A DNA stretch of 64,000 nucleotides, taken from contig NZ_JACHNP010000001.1 of assembly GCF_014206815.1 (NCBI RefSeq), positions 2,570,420 through 2,634,419 on the forward strand, read 5' to 3'. A model generated the notes under the pieces. The model was given only the letters and a program-made list of their open reading frames with translations, was not told where the DNA came from and searched no databases. Every line of letters begins with the position of its first letter. Position 1 is the first letter of the stretch. The DNA is from Xanthomonas sp. F10 (lineage in GTDB: Bacteria; Pseudomonadota; Gammaproteobacteria; Xanthomonadales; Xanthomonadaceae). Shown piece after piece: positions 1-8,897 of the stretch. The position numbers and the translations under genes are program-made.

Positions 1-952
1 AGTGTCGGTGAGTGGCGGCCAGCGCCGCGCCGTGGCGCCAGTGCAGCCAGGACTTCACGGCGAGCGTCAGCAGCGCGGTCAGCGCCAGCAGGCTGGCGCA
101 GGCGAAGGCGGCGCTGTAGGCGTATTCGTTGTAGAGGATCTCCACATGCAGCGGCAGCGTGTTGGTGCGCCCGCGGATGTGCCCGGACACCACCGACACC
201 GCACCGAATTCGCCCATCGCCCGCGCACTGCACAGCAGCACGCCGTACAGCAGGCCCCAGCGGATGTTGGGCAAGGTCACCCGAAAGAAGGTCTGCCAGC
301 CGCTGGCGCCCAGGCTCAGCGCCGCCAGCTCCTCGTCGTCGCCCTGCTGCTCCATCAGCGGCATCAGTTCGCGGGCGATAAAGGGAAAGGTGACGAAGGT
401 GGTCGCCAGCACGATGCCCGGCAGCGCGAACACGATGCGCGGCAGGCGCAGCACCACCTCGCCCAGCAGCGGCAGGGACAGCCGCACGCCCTCGTCGATC
501 AACGGCCAGGCCCAGCCGTTGCGGCCGAAGATCAGGATGAACAGCAGCCCGGCGACCACCGGCGACACCGAGAACGGCAGATCGATCAGGCTTACCAGCA
601 GGCGCTTGCCGGGGAAGCGATGCTTGCTGACCGCCCAGGCCGCGGCCACGCCGAACACCAGGTTCAACGGCACCACGATCGCCGCGACCAGCAGGGTCAG
701 GCGAATCGCCGCCAGCGCGTCCGGATCGGAGATCGCGCGCCAGAACACGTCGGCGCCGCTGCGCAAGGCCTCGACGAACACCAGCAACAAGGGCAGCAGC
801 AGGAACGCCAGCAGGAACAGCAGCGCACCGCCGATCAGCAGCCGCTGCACCCAGCGCGGCTCGTCGACCACCGAGGCCGGCAGTTGCATCGGGACGGTGG
901 TGGCGGCCTGCCCCGGGACGCGCGCAGCCAGCGCGGACACCACGGACGCCAT
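1..952 (-). CDS. cysW: Sulfate ABC transporter permease CysW (3' end outside window)
   Basis: Inner-membrane permease subunit of the sulfate/thiosulfate ABC importer, partner of CysT and, by family knowledge, of an ATPase CysA expected further left. The frame starts at an ATG whose first base overlaps the cysT stop (TGATG) and stays open for 317 codons to the window edge, so the C-terminus is missing. Visible landmarks are a hydrophobic helix near residues 35-55, the permease stretch SKHRFPGKRL followed by IDLPFSVSPVVAG, the ABC-permease EAA-type loop (EELAALSLGASGWQTF), and the CysW-like GEFGAVSVVSGHIRG near residue 255. Translational coupling to cysT supports a single transporter operon. 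Confidence 0.93.
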   Translation of the reverse strand, partial: MASVVSALAARVPGQAATTVPMQLPASVVDEPRWVQRLLIGGALLFLLAFLLLPLLLVFVEALRSGADVFWRAISDPDALAAIRLTLLVAAIVVPLNLVFGVAAAWAVSKHRFPGKRLLVSLIDLPFSVSPVVAGLLFILIFGRNGWAWPLIDEGVRLSLPLLGEVVLRLPRIVFALPGIVLATTFVTFPFIARELMPLMEQQGDDEELAALSLGASGWQTFFRVTLPNIRWGLLYGVLLCSARAMGEFGAVSVVSGHIRGRTNTLPLHVEILYNEYAYSAAFACASLLALTALLTLAVKSWLHWRHGAALAATHRH

Positions 953-2052
953 CACGTCACCGCCCTGCCACGCCGCGCGAACCAGGCCTGCGCCGCGTTG
1001 ACCAGCAGCAACGACAGCAGCGACAACAGCAGCATCGCCGCGGCGATCGCGCTGGCGCCGCCGTAATCGAATTCCTCCAGGCGGATGGTGATCAGCAACG
1101 GCGCGATCTCGGTGGCATTAGGCAGGTTGCCGGCGATGAAGATCACCGAGCCGTATTCGCCGACCCCGCGCGCGAAGGCCAGCGTGAATCCGGTCAGCAC
1201 CGCCGGCCACAGGGTCGGCAGCAGCACCCGGCGCACCGTCTGCCAGCGCCCGGCACCGAGCGTGGCCGCCGCCTCCTCAAGCTCGCGCTCGGCCTCGGCC
1301 AAGACCGGCTGCACGATCCGCACCACGAATGGCAGCCCGACGAACACCAGCGCCACGACAATGCCCAGCGGCGTGTAGGCGACCTTGACCCCGCCCGCGC
1401 CGCTGCCCTGCATCAGGCCGGCGTAACCGAACAGCAGGCCACCGACGCCCAGCGCCGCCAGGCTGAGCACGGCGAGCGTGCCGAGCAGGCGCTGCAGCGC
1501 GCGCAGCGGCGCCGGCAGCAGCGACTGGCTGCGTCGCAACAGCGCGTGGCCGATGGCGGCCAGCACCAGCAGCAGCGCCAGCCGCGGCCACCACCAGGCC
1601 AACGTCGGCAGGCTGGCCGCCAGCGCCTGCGCCGGCTGCTCCAGCCAGCGCCCGATCCAGCCGTTGCTGCCGTACAGCGCGGTCAGGGCGATGCCGGCCA
1701 CTGCGGTGGGCAGCGCGAACGGCAGGTCGATCATCGCGTCGAACAGGCGCTTGCCGGGAAAGCGATAGCGCACGAACACCCAGGCCACCCAGGTGCCCAT
1801 CACCGCATTGAACGCGGCCGCAGCCAGCGCGGTGCCGAAACTCAATCGCAACGCCGCCAGCACCCGCGGCTCGCTCCACACCCGCCACACGCCCTCCCAG
1901 CCCAGCCCGCTGGTCTTGAGCAGCACCGCGAGCAAGGGGATCAGCACCACCAGCCCCAGCCAGGTCAGGGTGATGCCCAGGCTCAGCCCCAGGCCCGGCA
2001 TCACCCGGCGCTGGCGCGGTGCGCGGGGAACGGCGGCGGCGGTCACGGCCAT
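952..2052 (-). CDS. cysT: Sulfate ABC transporter permease CysT with internal insertion
   Basis: Second inner-membrane permease subunit of the sulfate importer (also called CysU). The family core is clear: RYRFPGKRLFDAMIDLPFAL near residues 95-114, the EAA loop EEAAATLGAGRWQTVRRV, then GEYGSVIFIAGN. At 366 residues it is about 90 longer than the well-known enterobacterial protein of 277. The excess lies at residues 139-221, between the LYGSNGWIG segment and KVAYTPLGIVVAL. It contains two extra hydrophobic stretches (about 152-170 and 190-210), so two additional membrane helices are inferred. The start lies 4 bases after the sbp stop. The N-terminal 20 residues are polar and basic and could be shorter if a later start is used. 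Confidence 0.93.
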   Translation of the reverse strand: MAVTAAAVPRAPRQRRVMPGLGLSLGITLTWLGLVVLIPLLAVLLKTSGLGWEGVWRVWSEPRVLAALRLSFGTALAAAAFNAVMGTWVAWVFVRYRFPGKRLFDAMIDLPFALPTAVAGIALTALYGSNGWIGRWLEQPAQALAASLPTLAWWWPRLALLLVLAAIGHALLRRSQSLLPAPLRALQRLLGTLAVLSLAALGVGGLLFGYAGLMQGSGAGGVKVAYTPLGIVVALVFVGLPFVVRIVQPVLAEAERELEEAAATLGAGRWQTVRRVLLPTLWPAVLTGFTLAFARGVGEYGSVIFIAGNLPNATEIAPLLITIRLEEFDYGGASAIAAAMLLLSLLSLLLVNAAQAWFARRGRAVT

Positions 2053-2056
2053 CGTG

Positions 2057-3079
2057 TCACTTGCTCGCCTGGATCTGGTCGAACAGGCCGCCGTCGTCGA
2101 AGTGGGTGGCCTGCGCCTTGGCCCAGGACCCGAACGCCTGCTCGATGGTGACCAGCCGCACCTTCGGCAGCCGCGCCAGATCCGCGCGATCGGCGTACTC
2201 GGGATGGCGCGGCCGGTAATAGTGCCTGGCTGCGATCTTCTGCCCTTCCGGCGAGTACAGGTATTTCAGATATTCCTCGGCCACCGCGCGGGTGCCGTGC
2301 TTGTCCACGTTCTTGTCGACCAGCGCCACCGACGGCTCGGCCAGGATCGACAGCTTCGGCACCACGATCTCGAACTTGTCCTGGCCCAGTTCCTGCTGCG
2401 CCAGGAACGCCTCGTTCTCCCAGGCCAGCAGCACATCGCCGATGCCGCGCTGGACGAAGGTGGTGGTGGCGCCGCGCGCCCCGGTGTCCAGCACCGGCAC
2501 GTTGCGGAACAGCGCGCGCATGTAGTTGAGGATGCGTTCGCGATCGCCCTTGAAGATGTGGTCGGCGTAGGCCCAGGCGGCCAGGTAGTTCCAGCGCGCG
2601 CCGCCGGAGGTCTTGGGATTGGGCGTGATCACCGACACGCCGCTGCGCAGCAGGTCGGGCCAGTCCTTGATGCCTTTCGGATTGCCCTTGCGCACCAGGA
2701 ACACGATGGTCGAGGTGTACGGCGCGCTGTTGTCGGGCAGGCGCGTGGCCCAGTTCGCATCGATCAGCTTGCTCTTGGCGGCGATCGCATCGACGTCGTA
2801 GGCCAGCGCCAGCGTCACCACGTCGGCCTCGACCCCGTCGATCACCGCGCGCGCCTGCTTGCCGGAACCGCCGTGCGAGGTCTCCACCGCCACCTGCTCG
2901 CCGGGATGCAGTTGCGCCCAGTGCTTGGCGAAGGCGGCGTTGTAGTCCCGGTACAGCTCGCGGGTGGGATCGTAGGACACGTTGAGCAGTTGCGTCTCGG
3001 CGGCGGCCGCGGCCCCGGCGAACACGCACAAGGCGAGCGCGAGCAGCGGGCGCCAGCGGCGCGGCGGAAGGCTGGACAT
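2057..3079 (-). CDS. sbp: Periplasmic sulfate-binding protein
   Basis: Solute-binding protein that captures sulfate in the periplasm and delivers it to CysT/CysW. The 340-residue frame opens with a basic n-region, a hydrophobic core and AAAA-E, a typical Sec signal peptide cleaved near residue 27. The mature part shows the family pattern: [13 protein letters not shown] at its start, [29 protein letters not shown] and [12 protein letters not shown], ending in a QIQASK tail. It is first in the transcription order sbp-cysT-cysW. About 190 bases separate it from the divergent kbl, and no CysB-type site could be identified there with confidence. Sbp and the thiosulfate-binding CysP are hard to separate by eye. 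Confidence 0.94.
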   Translation of the reverse strand: MSSLPPRRWRPLLALALCVFAGAAAAAETQLLNVSYDPTRELYRDYNAAFAKHWAQLHPGEQVAVETSHGGSGKQARAVIDGVEADVVTLALAYDVDAIAAKSKLIDANWATRLPDNSAPYTSTIVFLVRKGNPKGIKDWPDLLRSGVSVITPNPKTSGGARWNYLAAWAYADHIFKGDRERILNYMRALFRNVPVLDTGARGATTTFVQRGIGDVLLAWENEAFLAQQELGQDKFEIVVPKLSILAEPSVALVDKNVDKHGTRAVAEEYLKYLYSPEGQKIAARHYYRPRHPEYADRADLARLPKVRLVTIEQAFGSWAKAQATHFDDGGLFDQIQASK

Positions 3080-3272
3080 GGGCGGTTCTCCGAAAACACA
3101 CAGACCGACGCCGCGGCCGATGCCCGCCGCGGACCATGACGCATGCTGCGCAGCGGCAGGCGGCGGGTGAAATGACTTCCGGGCAGCGGCTCATGCCATT
3201 TGCGCATGACGACCCCGGCCTTCGCGGGCGCCGCGGTAAAATCGCCGCCTCTTTCCGCCGCGCGTGCCCGTC

Positions 3273-4475
<1,203 letters not shown>

Positions 4476-4476
4476 G

Positions 4477-4869
4477 ATGCGCGCCGCGCTGCGCCAACGG
4501 CTGTTGCTGGCGGCGCAGACCGACGCCCAGGCGGAGTCCGTAGCAGGCGGTTGGCGCAGCCGCTGCCTGCACTGCCGGCGGCGCCTGGATCTGCGCGGCG
4601 ACGGCGAACCGCTGGGCCACTGCTCGCTCGAACACGTGGTCCCGCAGGCCTGGTTCGGCCGCCGCGCGGCAGCGGCGCTCTGCGGCATGGTTGGCGACGA
4701 TCCGAACGACGCGCGCAATCTCGCGCTGGCCTGTGCCGGCTGCAATCACGCCAAGGGCCGCCACCACGATGCGCGCGGGCCGCAGGACGCGCGCGCCCGC
4801 GAGGTGGTCGCCGCGTTGCTCAGCGCGCGGCTGGCGCGCTGGCGTCCGCCGCCGGCGCCAACCCCCTGA
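4477..4869 (+). CDS. HNH endonuclease family protein
   Basis: Small 130-residue protein with an HNH nuclease signature. A first zinc-knuckle pair CLHC sits near residue 30, EHVVPQAW contains the catalytic-type histidine, and DDPNDARNLALACAGCNHAKGR supplies the asparagine and the second CxxC pair. The start lies one base after the kbl stop, so it is probably cotranscribed with kbl. Its last 50 bases overlap the 3' end of the convergent pseudouridine synthase gene. Family knowledge supports metal-dependent DNA cleavage or nicking, but the substrate is unknown. Nothing nearby suggests restriction, toxin or phage context, so a house-keeping or repair-like role is only a guess. Confidence 0.8.
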   Translation: MRAALRQRLLLAAQTDAQAESVAGGWRSRCLHCRRRLDLRGDGEPLGHCSLEHVVPQAWFGRRAAAALCGMVGDDPNDARNLALACAGCNHAKGRHHDARGPQDARAREVVAALLSARLARWRPPPAPTP

Positions 4870-5659
4870 CTTCGGCGGCGCTGAGTGCGCGCCAGGCGCC
4901 CTTGCCCAGGTCGCCCAGCACCAGCTCGCCGATCGCCACCCGCACCAGCCGCAGCACGTCCAGGCCGAGCGCGGCGAGCAGCCGCCGGATCTGCCGGTTG
5001 CGGCCCTCGTCCAGCACCACCTCCAGCCAGGCATGGCGCTCGCCTTGGCGCAGCAGGCGCACCTGCTTGGCCCGCAGCGCTTCGCCCTCGGCGACCACGC
5101 CGGCACACATCCGCGCCAGCAGCGCCGCGTCGGGCACCGCGTCCACCTGCACGTGGTAGGTCTTGTCCGGGCCGCTGCCCGGATCGGTGACCCGCGCCGC
5201 CCATTGCGGGTCGTTGCTGAACAGCAGCAGGCCCTCGCTGGCCTTGTCCAGGCGCCCGACCGGCGCCAGCCACGGCAGGCCGGCGCCGTCGAAACAGCGG
5301 TACACGGTGTCGCGGCCGCGTTCGTCCTGCGCACTGGTGACCAGCCCGCGCGGTTTGTTGAGCATCAGGTACAGGCGTGCGGTGTCGGCCAGCGGCGCAC
5401 CGTCCACGGCCAGCCGGTGGCGGCCCTGCACGATCGGGAATTCGGGATCGGTGACGATGCGCCCGTCGACCGCGACACGGCCGGCGGCGATCCAGCGTGC
5501 GGCCTCGGTGCGCGAGCACAGGCCCAGCTTGGACAAGGTGCGGGCCAGGCCGTGGCGCGGCGTGGCCGGTGCGGCGTCGCGCACGGGCAGGCGCGGACGC
5601 ACGGGCGCCGTCGGGGACGACGCCGGACGGCGGGAACGCGGCGGCTTGGCCCTTCGCAC
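4820..5659 (-). CDS. rRNA pseudouridine synthase, RsuA/RluB/RluE/RluF family
   Basis: Converts a specific uridine of ribosomal RNA to pseudouridine. After an Arg/Pro-rich extension of about 35 residues there is an S4 RNA-binding domain (ARTLSKLGLCSRTEAARWIAAG, then VAVDG). The catalytic domain follows with LNKPRGLVTS and the signature GRLDKASEGLLL, whose aspartate is the expected nucleophile. The C-terminal RNRQIRRLLAALGLDVLRLVR motif is typical of the family. The frame begins at a GTG; upstream codons in frame give no better start. Which rRNA position is modified cannot be decided by eye. The 3' end overlaps the convergent HNH gene by 50 bases. Confidence 0.88.
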   Translation of the reverse strand: MRRAKPPRSRRPASSPTAPVRPRLPVRDAAPATPRHGLARTLSKLGLCSRTEAARWIAAGRVAVDGRIVTDPEFPIVQGRHRLAVDGAPLADTARLYLMLNKPRGLVTSAQDERGRDTVYRCFDGAGLPWLAPVGRLDKASEGLLLFSNDPQWAARVTDPGSGPDKTYHVQVDAVPDAALLARMCAGVVAEGEALRAKQVRLLRQGERHAWLEVVLDEGRNRQIRRLLAALGLDVLRLVRVAIGELVLGDLGKGAWRALSAAEVRGLAPAADASAPAAR

Positions 5660-5701
5660 TGCGCGAACGGGCGCGGCCGCGGGCGGCCGCGCGTCGAGCT
5701 C

Positions 5702-6196
5702 TTACTGCTTGTTGGCGTCGGCCGGCGCCGGCGCCTCGGCGGCAGCCGCCGGGGCCGGAGCCGGACGGGCCTTGACCACACGGACGCCGCGCGCCTTCAT
5801 CCAGGCGTCGAACTCCTCGGCGGTCATGCGCTTGCCGTTCTGGCTCATGTCGAACCGCCAGGGCGTGTTGTCGAAGGCGGTGGCCGGCTTGTAGGCGGCC
5901 GGATCGTTGGGCTTCACCGCGCCCGGGGTGGCGTTGGCCAGGCTCTGGCAGCCTTCGGCGCGCAGCCGCAGCAACACGCGGTCCAGCGACTGGTCGCTGC
6001 TGTAGGACTGGGTCAGCACGCCGCTGGGCATGCCCAGCTGCACGTTGCGGCTGAACAATTCGGAAGCGACCGGTGCGGCGACCGTGGCCGGCAGCGCCAG
6101 CGGCTTGGGCAGCAGATCGCCGGAGCAATCCGGTGCGGCGTGGGCCGCAGGAATCAGGGCAAGCGCGAGCAGGCTGGCCGTCACGATACGCAGCAT
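5702..6196 (-). CDS. Secreted hypothetical protein
   Basis: A 164-residue protein I do not recognise. It starts MLRIVTASLLALALIPAAHA, a convincing signal peptide cleaved before APDC, so it should reach the periplasm or beyond. The mature part has two cysteines (PDCSGD and EGCQSL, possibly disulfide bonded), a polar middle, and a motif MTAEEFDAWMKARGVRVVKA followed by a low-complexity Ala/Pro tail ending in NKQ. The signal peptide fixes the start at 6196; a longer in-frame reading to 6388 would read through the promoter and repeat region and is rejected. A strong sigma-70-like promoter lies 34 bases upstream. Confidence 0.75.
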   Translation of the reverse strand: MLRIVTASLLALALIPAAHAAPDCSGDLLPKPLALPATVAAPVASELFSRNVQLGMPSGVLTQSYSSDQSLDRVLLRLRAEGCQSLANATPGAVKPNDPAAYKPATAFDNTPWRFDMSQNGKRMTAEEFDAWMKARGVRVVKARPAPAPAAAAEAPAPADANKQ

Positions 6197-6229
6197 CGGT
6201 TTTTTTCCATTCAGGCGAGTCGACGAGCG

Positions 6230-6258
6230 AGTGTAGGCAGGCCCCGGCACGCTTTCAA
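6230..6258 (-). promoter_or_regulatory. Sigma-70-type promoter of the secreted hypothetical gene
   Basis: On the minus strand TTGAAA (6253-6258) and TACACT (6230-6235) are separated by 17 bases, close to the sigma-70 consensus. They end 34 bases before the ATG at 6196. The match is by eye; no transcription data are available. Confidence 0.6.
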
Positions 6259-6352
6259 CTGTTACCGGCACTACATGCGCTAAATAATTGGGATTGCTGA
6301 AAAAGTTCAGATTGGAACGGGCATGGAAAACGTCAGCGTCCGCGTCGCGCGC

Positions 6353-6414
6353 AGGAGCGGCTTCAGCCGCGACAGGCTCTCCCAGCAAAGCCCATCGCGG
6401 CTGAAGCCGCTCCT
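6353..6414. repeat. REP-like inverted pair
   Basis: A 20-base arm at 6353-6372 (core AGGAGCGGCTTCAGCCGC) is repeated as a perfect reverse complement at 6395-6414, with a 22-base spacer. Each arm also contains a short internal dyad (GCGGCTTCAGCCGC). The form and sequence resemble the extragenic palindromic elements scattered through Xanthomonas and Stenotrophomonas genomes. It lies between the ompA terminator and the promoter of the secreted hypothetical gene. Confidence 0.7.
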
Positions 6415-6454
6415 ACGAAAAGCTGCGCGGACCAAGACACCGCATTACCCCACC

Positions 6455-6489
6455 CCACAAAAACAAAGCCCGGCACGAGGCCGGGCTTT
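6455..6489 (-). terminator. Intrinsic terminator of the OmpA-family gene
   Basis: Read on the minus strand, AAAGCCCGGC, a 5-base loop and GCCGGGCTTT form a perfect 10-base-pair stem followed by TTTGTTTTTGT. It lies 22 bases after the stop codon of the OmpA-family gene and is a textbook rho-independent terminator. Confidence 0.85.
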
Positions 6490-6511
6490 GCTTGAGACTG
6501 GAAGCGTCCGA

Positions 6512-7609
6512 TTAGTTCTGGACGTTCAGCTCGGTACGACGGTTCTTGGCGCGGCCTTCCGGGTTGTCCGAACCATCCGGGTTGGTGTTCGGAGCAATCG
6601 GGCGGCTCTCGCCGTAGCCGATCGGGCCGACCAGACGCGACGCGTCGACGCCGTTCTTCACCAGGTAGTCGTACACGACGCGGGCGCGGCGCTCGGACAG
6701 CTTCTGGTTGTAGGCTTCGGTACCCTTCGAGTCGGTGTGACCGGCAACCTCGACGCGCAGGTCGGGGTAGCGCTTCAGGATCTCGGTGGCCTCGCCCAGG
6801 ATCGCCACGGCGTCCGGACGCAGGTTCGCCTTGTTGAAGTCGAAGTTGACGCCCTTCAGGTCGATCGACACCGGCACCGGGCAGCCATCCGGACCGATGG
6901 TCTGGCCAGGCTGGGAGTTCGGGCACTTGTCGTCGCAGTTGTTGACGCCGTCACCATCGTCGTCCAGATCGGCGCAGCTCGGCGCAGCGGCCGGCGGCGG
7001 CGGCGGGGCGACCGGGGCAGCCGGCGGCGGGCCCAGCGGGATCACGACGCCGACCGAAGCCAGCACGTCGCCGAACCAGTTCTCCGACGGAGCGGCAACG
7101 CTCTGGTCGTCGAAGTCAGCGCGGTAGGCCACTTCGGCACGCACGGCAACGCGCTTGTCGAAGGTGGTCTGCAGACCGACGCCGGCCTTGGCGGCGAAGT
7201 TGCCGTCCTTGCGCTGGCCCGGGGAGACCGGACCGCCGGTGTCGAACTCTTCTTCCGAGCGCTGGTAGCCCAGGCCGAACAGCAGGTACGGGTTCCAGCC
7301 GCGGCCTTCCTGGATGAAGTGGCGACGCAGGTCGAACGAGATGCCGTACTGGCTCCAGTTCAGGTCCTGGTTCTTGTCGAAGTTCGGGTTCTGATAGTTC
7401 AGTTCACCGTCCAGCGACCAGTTCGGGTTGATGAACTTGCCCAGGCCCAGGGTGACGAAGGGCGCATCGTTGGTGGTGCGGTCCTTGTCCTGGAAGTTGA
7501 AGCCAGCCGAACCGGTCAGGTACCAGCGGTCGTCGAATTCCTGTGCGGACGCTGCCTGGGCGACGGCCAGACCGCCCAGCAACGCGGCGGTGAGAATTTT
7601 CTTGTTCAT
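6512..7609 (-). CDS. OmpA-family outer-membrane protein
   Basis: Outer-membrane structural protein of 365 residues that anchors the membrane to peptidoglycan. It has a signal peptide (MNKKILTAALLGGLAVAQAASA-Q), then an N-terminal beta-barrel domain of roughly 170 residues with alternating aromatic strands (DRWYLTGSAGFNF onward). A Pro/Ala linker and a calcium-binding thrombospondin-3-like stretch (DLDDDGDGVNNCDDKCPNS) follow. The OmpA C-terminal domain (NFDFNKANLRPDA, then VEVAGHTDSKGTEAYNQKLSERRA) carries the Asp and Arg that contact diaminopimelate. The ATG at 7609 is preceded by AAGGAGC at good spacing; an upstream in-frame start at 7654 is less likely. It has its own terminator. Confidence 0.93.
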   Translation of the reverse strand: MNKKILTAALLGGLAVAQAASAQEFDDRWYLTGSAGFNFQDKDRTTNDAPFVTLGLGKFINPNWSLDGELNYQNPNFDKNQDLNWSQYGISFDLRRHFIQEGRGWNPYLLFGLGYQRSEEEFDTGGPVSPGQRKDGNFAAKAGVGLQTTFDKRVAVRAEVAYRADFDDQSVAAPSENWFGDVLASVGVVIPLGPPPAAPVAPPPPPAAAPSCADLDDDGDGVNNCDDKCPNSQPGQTIGPDGCPVPVSIDLKGVNFDFNKANLRPDAVAILGEATEILKRYPDLRVEVAGHTDSKGTEAYNQKLSERRARVVYDYLVKNGVDASRLVGPIGYGESRPIAPNTNPDGSDNPEGRAKNRRTELNVQN

Positions 7610-7886
7610 TAATACAGCTCCTTGTTTCGGGGAGATAGAAACCGATAGAGGCATGGTTCAGTACAGATGTCTCGTCACATCCAGACGGCCGTTTCCGCAC
7701 GCCATCGCCGCGCACATTATGCGCCGCATAGTGAAGATGGCGTTAACGAGCACGTAACATGTGAAAGTCGACGCCAGCCCCTGCCAGGCCGTGGATACAC
7801 CGTATACAGGTTAATGAAACCGCGCAATGCGGCAGGCCAGTGACCGTTTGCGGTCGTAGACAAGGACCCACAGGGCGACCCAGGTC

Positions 7887-8798
7887 TCACCGCGGCCGCG
7901 CCCACGGCGGCGGATCGGCCAGCTCGGCCTGCATGAAGTCGACGAAGGCCCGCACCCGCGGCGGCACCAGCCGGCGCTGCGGCATCACCGCGTAGATGCC
8001 GGTCTCGGTCAGCGGGTAGTCGGCCAGCACCTGGCACAGCCGCCCCTGCCGCAGGTCCTCGGCCACGTGCCATTCCGAATGCAGGGCGATGCCCTGGCCG
8101 TTGACCGCGGCATCGCGCAGCACCTCGCCGAAGTTGGTCTCCAGCGGCCCGGCCACGCGGACGGCGATTTCGCCGTCGGGTCCCTGCAGCCGCCAGGTGT
8201 CCTGCCGGCCATCGCTGCCGGTCAGAAGCAGGCAGGCGTGGGCGGCCAGATCGGCCGGCGTGGCCGGGGTGCCGTGGCGGCGCAGGTAGTCGGGCGAGGC
8301 GCAGAGCATGCGCCGGTTGCCGGCCAGGCGCCGCGCCACCAGGCTGGAATCGCGCAGCGTGCCGATCCGGATCGCCAGGTCGAAGCCTTCGCTGACCAGG
8401 TCCACGACGTTGTCGCTCAGGTGCACGCTCAGCCGCACCTGCGGGTGCAGCGCCATGAACCGCGGCAGCAGCGGCGACACGTACAGGCGCCCGAACGCCG
8501 CCGACATCGTCACCCGCAGGGTGCCGGCGGCGACCTCGCCGGCCTGGCGCAGGCCGCCGGCCAGCGATTCCAGGTCCTCGACCAGCGGCCGCCCCTGCTC
8601 GGCCAGCTGCAGGCCTTCCGGGGTCGGGTGCAGGCGCCGCGTGGTCCGGTGCAGCAGGCGCACGCCGAGCGCGCGTTCCAGCCGCTGCAGCCGCTGGCTG
8701 GCCACCGCCACCGACAGGTCCAGGCTGCGCGCGGCGGCGCTGATCGAACCGAGGTCGAGCACGCGCAGGAACAGGGCGATGTCGCCGATCCGGTCCAT
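7887..8798 (-). CDS. LysR-family transcriptional regulator
   Basis: Cytoplasmic DNA-binding regulator of 303 residues. The N-terminal winged helix-turn-helix (residues about 1-60, GSISAAARSLDLSVAVASQRLQRLERALGVRLLHRTTR) matches the LysR family. It is followed by an effector-binding domain resembling the subgroup of small-molecule responsive repressors/activators (TLRVTMSAAFGRLYVSPLLPRF, then DLAIRIGTL). It is divergent from the MFS exporter gene, with 99 bases between the two starts containing a TTGAA-N5-TTCAA dyad. By family precedent it probably regulates that exporter and possibly the three genes after it. The inducer is unknown. Confidence 0.9.
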   Translation of the reverse strand: MDRIGDIALFLRVLDLGSISAAARSLDLSVAVASQRLQRLERALGVRLLHRTTRRLHPTPEGLQLAEQGRPLVEDLESLAGGLRQAGEVAAGTLRVTMSAAFGRLYVSPLLPRFMALHPQVRLSVHLSDNVVDLVSEGFDLAIRIGTLRDSSLVARRLAGNRRMLCASPDYLRRHGTPATPADLAAHACLLLTGSDGRQDTWRLQGPDGEIAVRVAGPLETNFGEVLRDAAVNGQGIALHSEWHVAEDLRQGRLCQVLADYPLTETGIYAVMPQRRLVPPRVRAFVDFMQAELADPPPWARPR

Positions 8799-8811
8799 TG
8801 TGTGGATTCCA

Positions 8812-8826
8812 TTGAAAGTCGTTCAA
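8812..8826. promoter_or_regulatory. Candidate LysR-type operator
   Basis: TTGAA-AGTCG-TTCAA is a perfect 5-base dyad that also satisfies the T-N11-A pattern of LysR-family sites. It lies 14 bases upstream of the LysR start and 72 bases upstream of the divergent MFS start, a normal location for autoregulation plus control of the neighbour. Confidence 0.5.
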
Positions 8827-8897
8827 TATTTTTACTGTTTTTACTGAGAAACGACAGACCTAGGCTGCCCGTCCTCCCGCCACTCCGGAGCCGCCGC

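Noticed and set aside
3199..3242. kbl promoter made of TTGCGC and TAAAAT
   Set aside because: The hexamers are more than 30 bases apart, too far for a sigma-70 promoter.
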